A stretch of 64,000 nucleotides of DNA from Sediminibacterium sp. C3 (GTDB lineage: Bacteria > Bacteroidota > Bacteroidia > Chitinophagales > Chitinophagaceae), in NCBI RefSeq assembly GCF_000508085.1, contig NZ_KI669560.1:402219-466218 (forward strand), in the 5' to 3' direction. Shown here piece by piece: positions 9,563-18,640 of the stretch. The first letter of the stretch is position 1, and each line of letters opens with the position of its first letter. The position numbers and the translations under genes are program-made. The notes under the pieces were generated by a model. It saw only the letters and a list, made by a program, of their open reading frames with translations. It did not search any database and was not told where the DNA came from.

Positions 9563-9717
9563 GCTTGTTCTTTACAATTCTTATAATTATTAGGAAACTG
9601 TACTAAAAACTTATACAAAATTAACCAAATAAGGATGCGGGATTTTCCCTTAAACTAGGGATATGCACCCCTTATAAATTTACAAAGAAGCTGTTTCAGA
9701 AAAAATGAGATTGGTCA

Positions 9718-9751
9718 TAAAAAAGCGGAGACCATTTTTCAATAGCTCCGC
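9718..9751 (-). terminator. Rho-independent terminator
   Basis: Read on the minus strand, GCGGAG-type arms (9746-9751 and 9725-9730) enclose a 15-base loop and are followed by a run of six T. It lies just after the end of the small membrane protein gene at 9780. Confidence 0.7.
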
Positions 9752-9779
9752 GTATAATCGGGGGATAAAAAGACTATGT

Positions 9780-9995
9780 TTAGGGCCTGTTGGCAGATTT
9801 CTTCGGATTGTTCTTTACCGTAAATTGAGCAGCAGTAAGGCTTTTATCGTTTTCACCGAAGTTTTTTACTATGCTGTTTGTTAACAAAAGAAACACCGTA
9901 ACCAGATAAGTGAACACAATAGAACTGATAACGGCAGCTGATAATCTGAACTTCTGATGGTGTCTGTTTTTGATTTCTTCGTATACATGTTCCAT
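9780..9995 (-). CDS. Small single-pass membrane protein, unknown function
   Basis: A 71-residue protein with a basic, His-rich N-terminal stretch (about 1-18), one hydrophobic segment (about 19-42, ending in VTVFLLLT) and a polar, lysine-rich C-terminus. I do not recognise a family. A good terminator follows and an open upstream gap of about 60 bases precedes it, which supports a real monocistronic gene. Topology would place the N-terminus in the cytoplasm. Confidence 0.6.
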   Translation of the reverse strand: MEHVYEEIKNRHHQKFRLSAAVISSIVFTYLVTVFLLLTNSIVKNFGENDKSLTAAQFTVKNNPKKSANRP

Positions 9996-10059
9996 GTTGT
10001 AAATTGACTACAACATGCTTTAAACGAATATCAAATAGAAATCATCCTATGAAAAGAAA

Positions 10060-11583
10060 TCAGCGTTTTTTGGCATCCATCAATGCATCAAATTGTTCAA
10101 GTGTTAATTGCTTGGCCAGAATACGTTTGTTTTGGTCTAACAAATAAAAAGTGGGTGTCTTGAAAATATCGTACAACTGTCTGTAGCTGGGTATTCCAGC
10201 CTTTTCCTCTGCCTGTCTGTCTTCCTTTGTCTGATAAACATGTGTCCATGCTGCAGAGAGATTTTTCTCTGCAATAAATTTTTTCCAGGAAAGATTTTCA
10301 TTTTCATAAATATTAACTGAATATACAGCCACTCCGTTCGCTTGCCACTTGGCTTTATACAGTGAATCAAATCTGGGGATTTCTTCCTTGCAATGGCCAC
10401 AGTTGGGATCCCAGAAAGCAACCAGCGTAAAAGGAGCATTTATGTCATACAAAGGTCTTCTTTTTCCGGTTGTATCTGTCAAATTCAGCACAGGCGCCTG
10501 TTGCCCTAATTGATTGGCCATCAGGCTATAAGCCCGCTCCGTTATGGTTTTTCTGGAAGCTGGATTCAATAAGGCTGTATCACCCTTTGCATAAAAATTC
10601 TCAAACAAATACACAAATACCTTATCCTGTCCCATGAATTCGGGATTGATATACTTGTTGGTGAACTTGGTTAAGAGGTAGGGATAAATCTCCTTTCCTG
10701 TTTTGGCCATAAACAGGATTTCTTTCACTTCCTGGATAATGGAGTCCGGCTCCGGAGACACATAGTATTTAAAGTAATCATCCAGTTTGGGTTCAAAAAA
10801 AGGCGTTCTTAGTAAAAGGTCTTCATTAAACAACACATTATCCCAGAAATGCTGCTTAACATATTGGTAAGGATAGGCCGAATCTGGTTTTCCATTTATT
10901 ACCGGAACTGCAGGAAGTTCGGGTCTTTTCATAACATGGAATAAGGTAGCCAATAATGATTTAGGATATTTCAGATGAATATCCTGCTGATACTGTTTCA
11001 TTTCCTTTTCTACTGCTGCCAGGGAAGCCCTGATTTTAGGACCATCCTCCTGGTTTGTTGATAGAAGTGCTGTCCTCAACCGCTGAGCCTGTTTTCCCTT
11101 TTCATTGGAAAACTTAGCGTACTGCTTAAAAAGATCATTGTCAGGAGATCCGATAATCTGAGCAGATTCTTTGGCTGCAGTATCTCCTTTAATTTGAAAT
11201 TGCTGTTTGCCATCCATTAAAAACTCAAACTGAATGGTATAATTGGGAGAAACCACAAAATAAATACCCTTGGTTAGTTTTTTGTCACCCTTAAAAACCC
11301 CCTTGCTATTCATATCCAAAAGAGCAGAATCAACCAGGGTCATTCCCTTTCCAAAATAACTGCCCAGGTACACTTTGGTGTTTTTCAGTGGGGTAAGGGT
11401 GATGGAAATCTCTCTACCTGAACTTGCTGTGCCAGATTTGCCAGCTTGTTTTGCCGGGGCCTTACCCTCTGAAGGAACGGGCGCTTTGCTTTGCTTGCTA
11501 ACCGGGTTTTTCTGCGCAAAAGACGCCATACCAAACCCAATCCACAAACAACTCATAAACACAATCTTCATGAAACGACTCAT
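10060..11583 (-). CDS. TlpA-like thioredoxin-fold protein with DUF4369/DUF5106-type N-terminus
   Basis: About 507 residues. An N-terminal signal peptide (hydrophobic core IVFMSCLWIGFGMASFA) is followed by a low-complexity Lys/Ala/Pro-rich linker, a DUF4369-like beta domain (about 60-150), a helical middle part of the DUF5106 type, and a C-terminal thioredoxin fold with redox motif NCGHCKEE (Cys pair near residue 396) and cis-Pro block KTPTFYLLD. Family members act in the periplasm or at the outer membrane in thiol-disulfide exchange. Three in-frame ATGs lie close together (11589, 11583, 11571); I prefer 11583 because a TAGCTTTA box sits just upstream. Substrate unknown. Confidence 0.85.
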   Translation of the reverse strand: MSRFMKIVFMSCLWIGFGMASFAQKNPVSKQSKAPVPSEGKAPAKQAGKSGTASSGREISITLTPLKNTKVYLGSYFGKGMTLVDSALLDMNSKGVFKGDKKLTKGIYFVVSPNYTIQFEFLMDGKQQFQIKGDTAAKESAQIIGSPDNDLFKQYAKFSNEKGKQAQRLRTALLSTNQEDGPKIRASLAAVEKEMKQYQQDIHLKYPKSLLATLFHVMKRPELPAVPVINGKPDSAYPYQYVKQHFWDNVLFNEDLLLRTPFFEPKLDDYFKYYVSPEPDSIIQEVKEILFMAKTGKEIYPYLLTKFTNKYINPEFMGQDKVFVYLFENFYAKGDTALLNPASRKTITERAYSLMANQLGQQAPVLNLTDTTGKRRPLYDINAPFTLVAFWDPNCGHCKEEIPRFDSLYKAKWQANGVAVYSVNIYENENLSWKKFIAEKNLSAAWTHVYQTKEDRQAEEKAGIPSYRQLYDIFKTPTFYLLDQNKRILAKQLTLEQFDALMDAKKR

Positions 11584-11652
11584 ACACACGATTTAAAGCT
11601 AAAAATACGCAATTTAGGGGGCTAAATAGAAAACGCAACCTACCTTTACAAA

Positions 11653-13074
11653 GTGAGAAAACAACGAAAAACAGTAGTACTGGAAAAAGTACTCGTAGAA
11701 GATTATGCAGCGGAGGGAAAATCGCTTGCCAGAGTAGACGGAAAAGTCATTTTTATTGAGGGGGCAGTACCCGGAGATCTGGTTGATATTCAGTTAACCA
11801 AAAGCAAGGCAGACTGGGCCGAAGGATTTACGGTTCATTTTCATAGCTATTCAGCAGACAGGGTTCAACCTTTTTGCAAACATTTTGGCGTATGCGGGGG
11901 CTGCCAATGGCAAATGCTCCCTTACGAAAAGCAACTATTGTACAAACAAAAACAGGTTACCGATAACCTCACAAGGATAGCCAAGATTCCATTACCCGCT
12001 ATTGCACCCATTATTGGGGCAGATATTACCAGGGAATACCGGAACAAGATGGAATACACTTTTGCTACCCGCAAGTATATACCAACAGAAGAGTTTCGCC
12101 AGATGAAAGCAGCTGGTATCGATTTTGATCTGGAGCCAGGAGCAGCCGGATTCCATGTTCGCGGTTTTTTTGACAAAGTAGTAGAAATTGATACCTGCCA
12201 TTTACAAAAAGAGCCTACCAATTATATCAGAAAGGCAGTAGCAGCGTATGTATTAGAAAATAAACTGCCGTTTTATAATATTAAAACCCACCAGGGTTGG
12301 ATCAGAAACCTGCTGATCAGAAACACAACTACGGGTGAGTTGATGGTCAATATGGTGATTGCCTATGAAGACAAGGAACATCGTATTGCCTTACTGGATC
12401 AGCTGCTGTCTCAGTTTCCTGAAATCACTACATTGCTCTATACCATTAATGGCAAAAGAAACGACAGCTTACACGATCAGGAACCAATTGTGTATCATGG
12501 CAAGGGGTATATCATGGAAAAGCTGGAAGACTTACAATTTAAAATCAGTCCGAAATCCTTCTTCCAGACCAATACCCAACAAGCAGAAAAATTATATTCA
12601 GTAACCCGTGAATTTGCTGAACTGGATGGCAGTCAGCTTGTTTATGATTTATATTGTGGTACAGGTAGTATAGGGTTATTTGTAAGCAAACATGCCAGAA
12701 AACTGGTTGGGGTAGAAATGGTAGCCGATGCTATTGAAGATGCAAAAGAAAATGCGGCCATTAACGGAGTAAATCATGCCCGTTTTTTTGCAGGGGATGT
12801 AATTGATATTTGCGATGATGCGTTTTTTGCCGAGCATGGCAAAGCCGATGTGGTAATTACGGATCCGCCAAGAGCAGGCATGCATGAAAAGCTGGTAAAA
12901 AAACTGCTTGAAATTGCATCGCCAACCGTGGTGTACGTCAGTTGTAATCCCGCAACGCAGGCAAGAGATCTTGCTTTGTTAAGCGAGAAATACGAAGTAA
13001 CCAGAATACAACCTGTAGATATGTTCCCGCATACCCTTCACATAGAAAATGTTGTACAGCTCAAACTGAAGTAA
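11653..13074 (+). CDS. rlmD: 23S rRNA (uracil-5-)-methyltransferase, RumA/RlmD type
   Basis: A 473-residue SAM-dependent RNA methyltransferase starting at GTG. An N-terminal TRAM domain (about 5-65) is followed by an Fe-S cysteine cluster PFCKHFGVCGGC (Cys75, 81, 84; a fourth in IDTCHL), the SAM motif YDLYCGTGSIGLF, the DPPRAGM block and the catalytic Cys in VSCNPAT. This is the full set for the RumA family that makes m5U in 23S rRNA. The precise target base (U1939 or U747 equivalent) cannot be told from sequence. It is the first gene of a run ending at cysS, with 5 bases to the rhomboid gene. Confidence 0.9.
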   Translation: MRKQRKTVVLEKVLVEDYAAEGKSLARVDGKVIFIEGAVPGDLVDIQLTKSKADWAEGFTVHFHSYSADRVQPFCKHFGVCGGCQWQMLPYEKQLLYKQKQVTDNLTRIAKIPLPAIAPIIGADITREYRNKMEYTFATRKYIPTEEFRQMKAAGIDFDLEPGAAGFHVRGFFDKVVEIDTCHLQKEPTNYIRKAVAAYVLENKLPFYNIKTHQGWIRNLLIRNTTTGELMVNMVIAYEDKEHRIALLDQLLSQFPEITTLLYTINGKRNDSLHDQEPIVYHGKGYIMEKLEDLQFKISPKSFFQTNTQQAEKLYSVTREFAELDGSQLVYDLYCGTGSIGLFVSKHARKLVGVEMVADAIEDAKENAAINGVNHARFFAGDVIDICDDAFFAEHGKADVVITDPPRAGMHEKLVKKLLEIASPTVVYVSCNPATQARDLALLSEKYEVTRIQPVDMFPHTLHIENVVQLKLK

Positions 13075-13079
13075 TTATT

Positions 13080-13922
13080 ATGACAGAGTTCAGACCCAGT
13101 AGATTTGAAATATTACCGACGATTGTAAAAAACTTACTCATCATCAATGGGCTGTTTTTTCTTGCCCAGAATGTGATTTCAGGTCCTGCGGGCTTCCTGA
13201 ATATGGAAGATATTTTTGCTCTGCATGGATGGCAAAGCAGTTTATTCAGACCATGGCAACTGGTAACTCATATGTTTTTACATGGAGACTTCGGACATAT
13301 CTTAGGAAACATGTTTGCACTCTGGATGTTCGGGTCGGTATTAGAAAACCTGTGGGGATCAAAGCGGTTTCTTACTTTTTACCTGATCTGCGGACTGGGA
13401 GCGGCTTTTATTCACCTGCTTTTTTTAAGTTATGAATTTGTGCCGCTGATGAAGGACTATGAAGTGCTTTTCAATCTGCATGAGCAAGGGGGATCCTCTT
13501 TAAACAATGCCATGATTCGGTTCATTGAACGCTACAATGTGCGTTTCGAAAATCACAGTGAAATCATCAATGGTTTAAGATACAATCCGGATAATGTAAT
13601 GGCCAGTGCACAGATGTTTGAAGCATTGACCAATTTTTACGAAAAAAATATCAATACAGCTACTTTAGGCGCCAGTGGGGCAGTATTCGGTATCCTGGCA
13701 GCCTTTATCTATCTTTTCCCCAACACCTATATCTATATTTATTTTCTGTTTCCTATCAAGGCTAAATGGATTGGTCTTTTATATTTTTCCTACGAATTCT
13801 TCTTTGCCCTTAAAAACTCAGCAGGCGACAATGTGGCAAGATGGGCACATATAGGTGGTGCGATTGTAGGATTATTAATTGTAATAACCTGGAACAAAAC
13901 CCGTAAAAAAACGTTCTATTAA
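13080..13922 (+). CDS. Rhomboid-family intramembrane serine protease
   Basis: A 280-residue membrane protein with six or more hydrophobic segments. It keeps the rhomboid hallmarks: HGDFGHILGNMFAL in the second segment, catalytic Ser in GASGAVFG (near residue 200) and catalytic His in AHIGGAIVG (near 257). An insertion of about 85 mainly polar residues lies between the third segment and the GASG helix, which is longer than in GlpG. It cleaves proteins within the inner membrane; substrates unknown. It is 5 bases after the methyltransferase and is followed after one base by a second, catalytically altered rhomboid. Confidence 0.92.
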   Translation: MTEFRPSRFEILPTIVKNLLIINGLFFLAQNVISGPAGFLNMEDIFALHGWQSSLFRPWQLVTHMFLHGDFGHILGNMFALWMFGSVLENLWGSKRFLTFYLICGLGAAFIHLLFLSYEFVPLMKDYEVLFNLHEQGGSSLNNAMIRFIERYNVRFENHSEIINGLRYNPDNVMASAQMFEALTNFYEKNINTATLGASGAVFGILAAFIYLFPNTYIYIYFLFPIKAKWIGLLYFSYEFFFALKNSAGDNVARWAHIGGAIVGLLIVITWNKTRKKTFY

Positions 13923-13923
13923 T

Positions 13924-14847
13924 ATGTCACTCTTATCTCAGAAAAGCACCAGAAACATATTGTTAGGGCAGGATAATAACGCGCTCGTATTTCTGTTCGC
14001 GGTCAATTCCCTTGTTTTTTTATTGATTAATTTCATCAGAATCATCTACTTTTTATCGGATATACCTCTGGAGTTTTTCAATAAGCAGATTCTGGACTGG
14101 TTTACCCTATCGCCAGTACCGGAGGTTTTTTTCTCGCGGCCATGGACTCTTTTCACCACCATGTTTACGCATTTGAGTATCTGGCAACTGATTAGCACTT
14201 TGTTATGGCTTTGGGCTTTTGGATATATTCTGCAGGACCTGGCTGGTAATAGTAAGTTATTACCCATTTACCTATACGGCGGATTTGTTGGGGCGGTTGT
14301 TTTTCTCTTAACCAACAATTTATTTCCTGTATTAGAAAGAAATTTACTGACCACCCCGGCCATGATGGGCGGAGGTGCAGCAGTGATGGCAGTAGCACTG
14401 GCTACCACCACACTGGCACCCGATTATCGCTTGTTCCCTATGATTAACGGCGGTATACCTCTTTGGGTGCTAACGCTGGTTTTTGTGGCGATTGATTTTG
14501 CTACTTTATCCGGAGGCAATGCCGGTATTGGGGCAGCACATTTATCGGGCGGCGCCATGGGATTTTTCTTTGTGAAGCAGTTGCAAAAAGGAAGAGACTG
14601 GAGTGCCTGGATGAATGGGTTGGTAGACTGGTTAGACAACCTTTTTAATCCAGAGAAAAAAAACAACCAACGCAAACAACAGGAAAAACACTTTTACAGA
14701 GTGAACAGAAAGCCTTATGAAAAAATAGCCAATGTAACCCAACAAAAACTGGACGCTATTTTAGATAAAATAAACCAGCACGGTTATGCGTTCTTAACTG
14801 AAGAGGAAAAAGAATTCCTCAACAGGGCCAGCGACCAAGATTTATAA
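13924..14847 (+). CDS. Rhomboid-like protein lacking the catalytic serine, DUF6576-type tail
   Basis: A 307-residue multi-pass protein that aligns with the rhomboid core of its upstream neighbour: FTHLSIWQLISTLLWLWAFG matches the second segment and AHLSGGAMGFF keeps the catalytic His. The GxSG site reads GGGAAVMA, so the nucleophile Ser is replaced by Gly; the protein is predicted to be proteolytically inactive. A soluble C-terminal tail (about 240-307; VTQQKLDAILDKI, FLTEEEKEFL) resembles DUF6576 found in Bacteroidota rhomboids. By analogy with iRhoms it may bind or regulate substrates of the active neighbour, which is inference. The stop overlaps the next ATG by one base. Confidence 0.8.
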   Translation: MSLLSQKSTRNILLGQDNNALVFLFAVNSLVFLLINFIRIIYFLSDIPLEFFNKQILDWFTLSPVPEVFFSRPWTLFTTMFTHLSIWQLISTLLWLWAFGYILQDLAGNSKLLPIYLYGGFVGAVVFLLTNNLFPVLERNLLTTPAMMGGGAAVMAVALATTTLAPDYRLFPMINGGIPLWVLTLVFVAIDFATLSGGNAGIGAAHLSGGAMGFFFVKQLQKGRDWSAWMNGLVDWLDNLFNPEKKNNQRKQQEKHFYRVNRKPYEKIANVTQQKLDAILDKINQHGYAFLTEEEKEFLNRASDQDL

Positions 14848-15968
14848 TGCATTCTATTCCCAAAGCAAACAAAACAAGCAAAAAGATTTTCAATGTCAGT
14901 GGTGGCTTTATTTTACCACCCTTTATTGTTAGTTGTTTCAGTGGATTCCTACATCCTGAAATATTCCGGGGTGTCACTTTTTTAGCAATTGGATTCCCTT
15001 TTTTGCTTGTTGCCGCATTCATTTGGATCTTATTGGCGGTTTGCATTTTTTATCAAAAAAAATGGTGGTTGTTTTTATTGCTGATTCCCGGTCTCATTAA
15101 TATTAGCTATACCTACCCATTTAGAATTAAGGCTGGCTTTGAAGCCTCAAAAGATACAAACACACTCAGAGTTATGTCATGGAATGTAAACGAGTTTCTT
15201 TTCAGCAAACCAGGAAGTAACGCCTGGATTTACGAACAGGATGAAATGCTGGACTTCATTAAAAATTCTAATGCTGATGTACTTTGTTTTCAGGATTATA
15301 TTATATCTCCCGGGTATGCAGAAAGAGATGTAACCCGCTTCATAAGTGATTCTTTAGGTTATAAGTATTTTATTTTTACAATGGATGGCATAGACTATGG
15401 CACTATTATTTTTTCAAAATATCCCATCATCAACAGCGGAAGTAAAAAGTATCCGCAGAAAATTCATCCGGAGAGCCTTGCATTTGCCGACATACAATTT
15501 CACGAACAACCCATCCGGATATTTACCACTCACTTCCGTTCAATGTTCCTGCATTATAATAAATTAAGTCCTCAAACGCTGGGTGATTTAAAGTATGTGA
15601 AAGAAGACACCGCCCTATTGTTTAACACCAATATTCTGGAGAGGATGGAACATTTTGATCGGGTACATACACAACAGGCTTTCATGGTTAATCAGATTTT
15701 AAGTGAAACCAGAATCCCGTATATATTCTGTGCCGATCTGAATGCAGTGCCATCCAGTTATGTTTATCAGCAATTAAGGAAAGAAACCAAAGATGCTTTT
15801 TTAGAAGCAGGTGCAGGATTAAAGGGCACTTACAGAAGCGCAAAATCATTATTAAGAATTGATGTAATCCTTACTTCAAAAAATCTAACAACAAAACAGT
15901 TTTACAGTCCTTCCCTAAACCTCTCCGATCATTATCCACTCGTGGCAGATATTAGCCTTTCCAATTAA
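14847..15968 (+). CDS. Membrane-anchored endonuclease/exonuclease/phosphatase family protein
   Basis: 373 residues: three hydrophobic segments in the first 95 residues, then an EEP-fold catalytic domain with MSWNVNEF (Asn), the DVLCFQDY block, the THFRSMF stretch (His), the metal/catalytic ADLNAVPSSYVY block, and final SDHYPLVADI (Asp-His). The family includes DNases, phospholipases and lipid or inositol phosphatases; the membrane anchor suggests an extracytoplasmic phosphodiester or phosphomonoester substrate. The usual catalytic Glu of the LQE motif reads Gln-Asp here (CFQD), so activity could differ. It is paired with a related gene downstream. Confidence 0.85.
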   Translation: MHSIPKANKTSKKIFNVSGGFILPPFIVSCFSGFLHPEIFRGVTFLAIGFPFLLVAAFIWILLAVCIFYQKKWWLFLLLIPGLINISYTYPFRIKAGFEASKDTNTLRVMSWNVNEFLFSKPGSNAWIYEQDEMLDFIKNSNADVLCFQDYIISPGYAERDVTRFISDSLGYKYFIFTMDGIDYGTIIFSKYPIINSGSKKYPQKIHPESLAFADIQFHEQPIRIFTTHFRSMFLHYNKLSPQTLGDLKYVKEDTALLFNTNILERMEHFDRVHTQQAFMVNQILSETRIPYIFCADLNAVPSSYVYQQLRKETKDAFLEAGAGLKGTYRSAKSLLRIDVILTSKNLTTKQFYSPSLNLSDHYPLVADISLSN

Positions 15969-15989
15969 ATGTTTTTGTAATTTTATCTT

Positions 15990-17093
15990 ATGGCCAAGGG
16001 TTGGATAAGAAGAACAACAAAGAAAATTTTTATTATCAGCAACGCAATTGTTGTTCTGTTTTTTTTAATTGCGTCCCTTTCGCCCTATATCAATCCCAAC
16101 GATTTCTGGTTGCACGGCGTATTGGCTCTTTCTACTCCTTATTTAATTCTACTCTTAATTTTATCCGCACTTTTCTGGTTAATTACAAGACCAGTCTGGG
16201 CCTTGCTGCCGCTTATTGCGCTTTTAATAGGCTGGCAACAGATAGCAGTTGTATTTGCATGGACAGGGAACGCCATTTTTACCAAAAGAAAAGCAGAAAA
16301 TCATTTCAGGATTGTAAACTGGAATATTCAGAGTTTCAACGGGCTTTCTAAAAATATTCTAGCAAAAAAAATGGTGCGGGAAGAAGTGGCTGCCAGCATT
16401 TTAAAAACCTATCCTGATATTATCTGCTTGCAGGAATTCAACAATGCAACAGCTGAAAACAACATTGAGTTGTTCACCAGAACACACCCTTATTATTATT
16501 TTTCAAAAGACTATCAACGAAACGATGGCGCATATCAATCGGGTTGTATTATTTTCTCCAAATATCCCATGATAGATACGGGAAGAATAGCTTTCCCATC
16601 CGAAGAGAGTCTTATTTATGCCGATTTATTAAAGGGTAGTGATACCATAAGAATATTCAATACCCATTTACAATCTTTTAAGTTTAAAAAGAACGATTAC
16701 GCAGATATCGAGAAAATAAAGGAACCAGATGAATCCTCCTTCAGTGCCACTTTACGCTTGATGCGAAAAATGAAAGCCGCATATAAGAAACGGGGAGAAC
16801 AAACAACTATGGTCAGTATAGCCATGGATCGCAGCCCTTATCCAAGCATTATTACCGGAGATTTTAACGATGTCCCTAACTCATATACCTATTTTTCTAT
16901 CAGAGGGAACAAAAAAGATGCTTTCCTGGAAAGAAGTTTTGGGCTGGGAAGAAGCTTTATATCCATTGCGCCCACTTTACGAATCGACTATATTTTACCT
17001 GACCAGCAATTTGAGGTGAAGCAATTTGACATGGTAGACGAGGCTTTAAGCGACCATATCATGTTGGTGGCTGATATTCGTTTAAGAAAATAA
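15990..17093 (+). CDS. Membrane-anchored endonuclease/exonuclease/phosphatase family protein
   Basis: 367 residues, a homologue of the preceding gene. Three hydrophobic segments occupy about residues 10-95. The EEP domain shows VNWNIQSF (Asn), IICLQEF (canonical catalytic Glu), FNTHLQSF (His), TGDFNDVPNSYTYF (Asp/Asn) and LSDHIMLVADI (Asp-His). All expected residues are present, unlike the neighbour, which has CFQD at the Glu position. The pair probably arose by tandem duplication. Substrate unknown. It is 21 bases after its partner and 17 before cysS. Confidence 0.85.
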   Translation: MAKGWIRRTTKKIFIISNAIVVLFFLIASLSPYINPNDFWLHGVLALSTPYLILLLILSALFWLITRPVWALLPLIALLIGWQQIAVVFAWTGNAIFTKRKAENHFRIVNWNIQSFNGLSKNILAKKMVREEVAASILKTYPDIICLQEFNNATAENNIELFTRTHPYYYFSKDYQRNDGAYQSGCIIFSKYPMIDTGRIAFPSEESLIYADLLKGSDTIRIFNTHLQSFKFKKNDYADIEKIKEPDESSFSATLRLMRKMKAAYKKRGEQTTMVSIAMDRSPYPSIITGDFNDVPNSYTYFSIRGNKKDAFLERSFGLGRSFISIAPTLRIDYILPDQQFEVKQFDMVDEALSDHIMLVADIRLRK

Positions 17094-17095
17094 AA

Positions 17096-17104
17096 TAACT
17101 TTGC
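17096..17104 (+). promoter_or_regulatory. Bacteroidota-type -7 box (TAACTTTGC) before cysS
   Basis: The box matches the TAnnTTTGC consensus for the primary sigma factor of Bacteroidota and ends 6 bases before the cysS ATG. Transcripts from it would be almost leaderless. No clear TTTG -33 element is present, so confidence is moderate. Confidence 0.5.
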
Positions 17105-17110
17105 GGCATC

Positions 17111-18616
17111 ATGTCGCTAAAATTATACAACTCACTTACCCGTAAAAAAGAAAGTTTTCAGCCCATTAATCCACCCTATGTCGGAATGTATGTTTGTGGG
17201 CCAACCGTAAGTGGAGAAAGCCATTTAGGTCATGCAAGACCCTTTATTACATTTGACGTACTCTACAGATACTTACTTTTTCTGGGCTATAAAGTCAGAT
17301 ATGTAAGAAATATAACGGATGCAGGACATTTTGAGGAAGAAGGAAGAGCCGCAGAAGATAAAATCAGCAGCAAAGCTGTGCTGGAAAAGCTGGAGCCAAT
17401 GGAACTGGTACAGAAATATACCAATATGTACCATTGGGCCATGAATCAGTTCAATAACCTTCCTCCCAGCATTGAGCCAACAGCAACTGGTCATATTGTG
17501 GAGCAAATTGAAATGATTAAAAAAATCATTGAAGATGGCTACGCCTATGTGGCAAACGGATCTGTTTATTTTGATGTAGAAAAATACAATACCGACTTTT
17601 CTGCTAAGGGTCAGCCTTATGGCATTTTAAGCGGAAGGGTATTGGATGAACAAATTGAAAGTACCAGAGAACTGGATAACCAGGACGAAAAAAGAAATAA
17701 ATCTGATTTCGCTCTATGGAAAAATGCACCTCCTGAGCATATCATGCGCTGGCAAAGTCCGTGGGGAGAAGGATTTCCGGGCTGGCATATTGAATGTTCG
17801 GCTATGAGCACCAAGTATCTCGGAAAGGAGTTTGATATACATGGCGGAGGTATGGACCTTCAGTTCCCTCATCATGAATGTGAAATTGCACAGAGTACCG
17901 TATGCAACCATCAGATGCCAGCCAAGTATTGGTTGCACAACAATATGATTACCATCAATGGTAAAAAGATGGGTAAGAGTTACAACAATGTAATCAAGCT
18001 CAGCGAACTGTTTAGCGGAACACATCCGATACTGGAGCAGGCTTACGCCCCATCAACGGTAAGATTCTTTATTCTGCAGTCTCAATACAGAAGCACATTA
18101 GATTTTAGTAACGAGGCTTTACAAGCCAGCGAAAAGGCTCTGAGAAGATTAATGGATGCTTACGAATGGCTCATGAACTTTAACAGCTATTCGGCTGAAC
18201 AAGCTTCAGACAAGGCACTGGATGAAAAAGTAATTAAGTTGGTGAATGAATTCAACGAATTCATGAACGACGATATCAATACAGCCAAAGTGATTGCCAA
18301 TATGTTTGAACTGGTGCCTGTCATCAATTCCATTAAGGACAAGCATATTGCAGAAAATGCTTTAAGCAGGAGCACTTTTGATTTATTAAAGAAACAAATG
18401 CAGGCATTCATCATTGATATTTTTGGATTGCAAACCAGCAAAGCCGATAACAATGATAAACTGGATGGAGTTCTGCAACTACTGATTAATATCCGCAAAG
18501 AAGCAAAACAAAGAAAAGACTTTGTTACTTCAGACAAAATCAGAAATGAACTAGCACAATTAGGTGTTCAGTTAAAAGATGAAAAAGACGGAGGCATGAG
18601 TTATACCATCCAGTAG
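17111..18616 (+). CDS. cysS: Cysteinyl-tRNA synthetase
   Basis: A 501-residue class I aminoacyl-tRNA synthetase that charges tRNA-Cys. Motifs: zinc/substrate Cys in YVCGPTVSG, the HIGH-type signature HLGHARPF, WHIECSAM and HGGGMDLQFPHHECE for Zn binding, and the KMSKS-type loop GKKMGKSYNN (KMGKS here). The C-terminal anticodon-binding helices end at IRNELAQLGVQLKD. Length is typical. It is the last gene of a co-directional run and ends in a strong bidirectional terminator. Confidence 0.97.
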   Translation: MSLKLYNSLTRKKESFQPINPPYVGMYVCGPTVSGESHLGHARPFITFDVLYRYLLFLGYKVRYVRNITDAGHFEEEGRAAEDKISSKAVLEKLEPMELVQKYTNMYHWAMNQFNNLPPSIEPTATGHIVEQIEMIKKIIEDGYAYVANGSVYFDVEKYNTDFSAKGQPYGILSGRVLDEQIESTRELDNQDEKRNKSDFALWKNAPPEHIMRWQSPWGEGFPGWHIECSAMSTKYLGKEFDIHGGGMDLQFPHHECEIAQSTVCNHQMPAKYWLHNNMITINGKKMGKSYNNVIKLSELFSGTHPILEQAYAPSTVRFFILQSQYRSTLDFSNEALQASEKALRRLMDAYEWLMNFNSYSAEQASDKALDEKVIKLVNEFNEFMNDDINTAKVIANMFELVPVINSIKDKHIAENALSRSTFDLLKKQMQAFIIDIFGLQTSKADNNDKLDGVLQLLINIRKEAKQRKDFVTSDKIRNELAQLGVQLKDEKDGGMSYTIQ

Positions 18617-18640
18617 GTTATTCCCCTGGATGGTATTCCT
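18603..18640. terminator. Bidirectional terminator between cysS and acylase gene
   Basis: Arms ATACCATCCAG (18603-18613) and CTGGATGGTAT (18626-18636) form an 11-bp perfect stem followed by TCCTTTT. The stem overlaps the last codons of both convergent genes, so it serves both directions. Confidence 0.75.
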
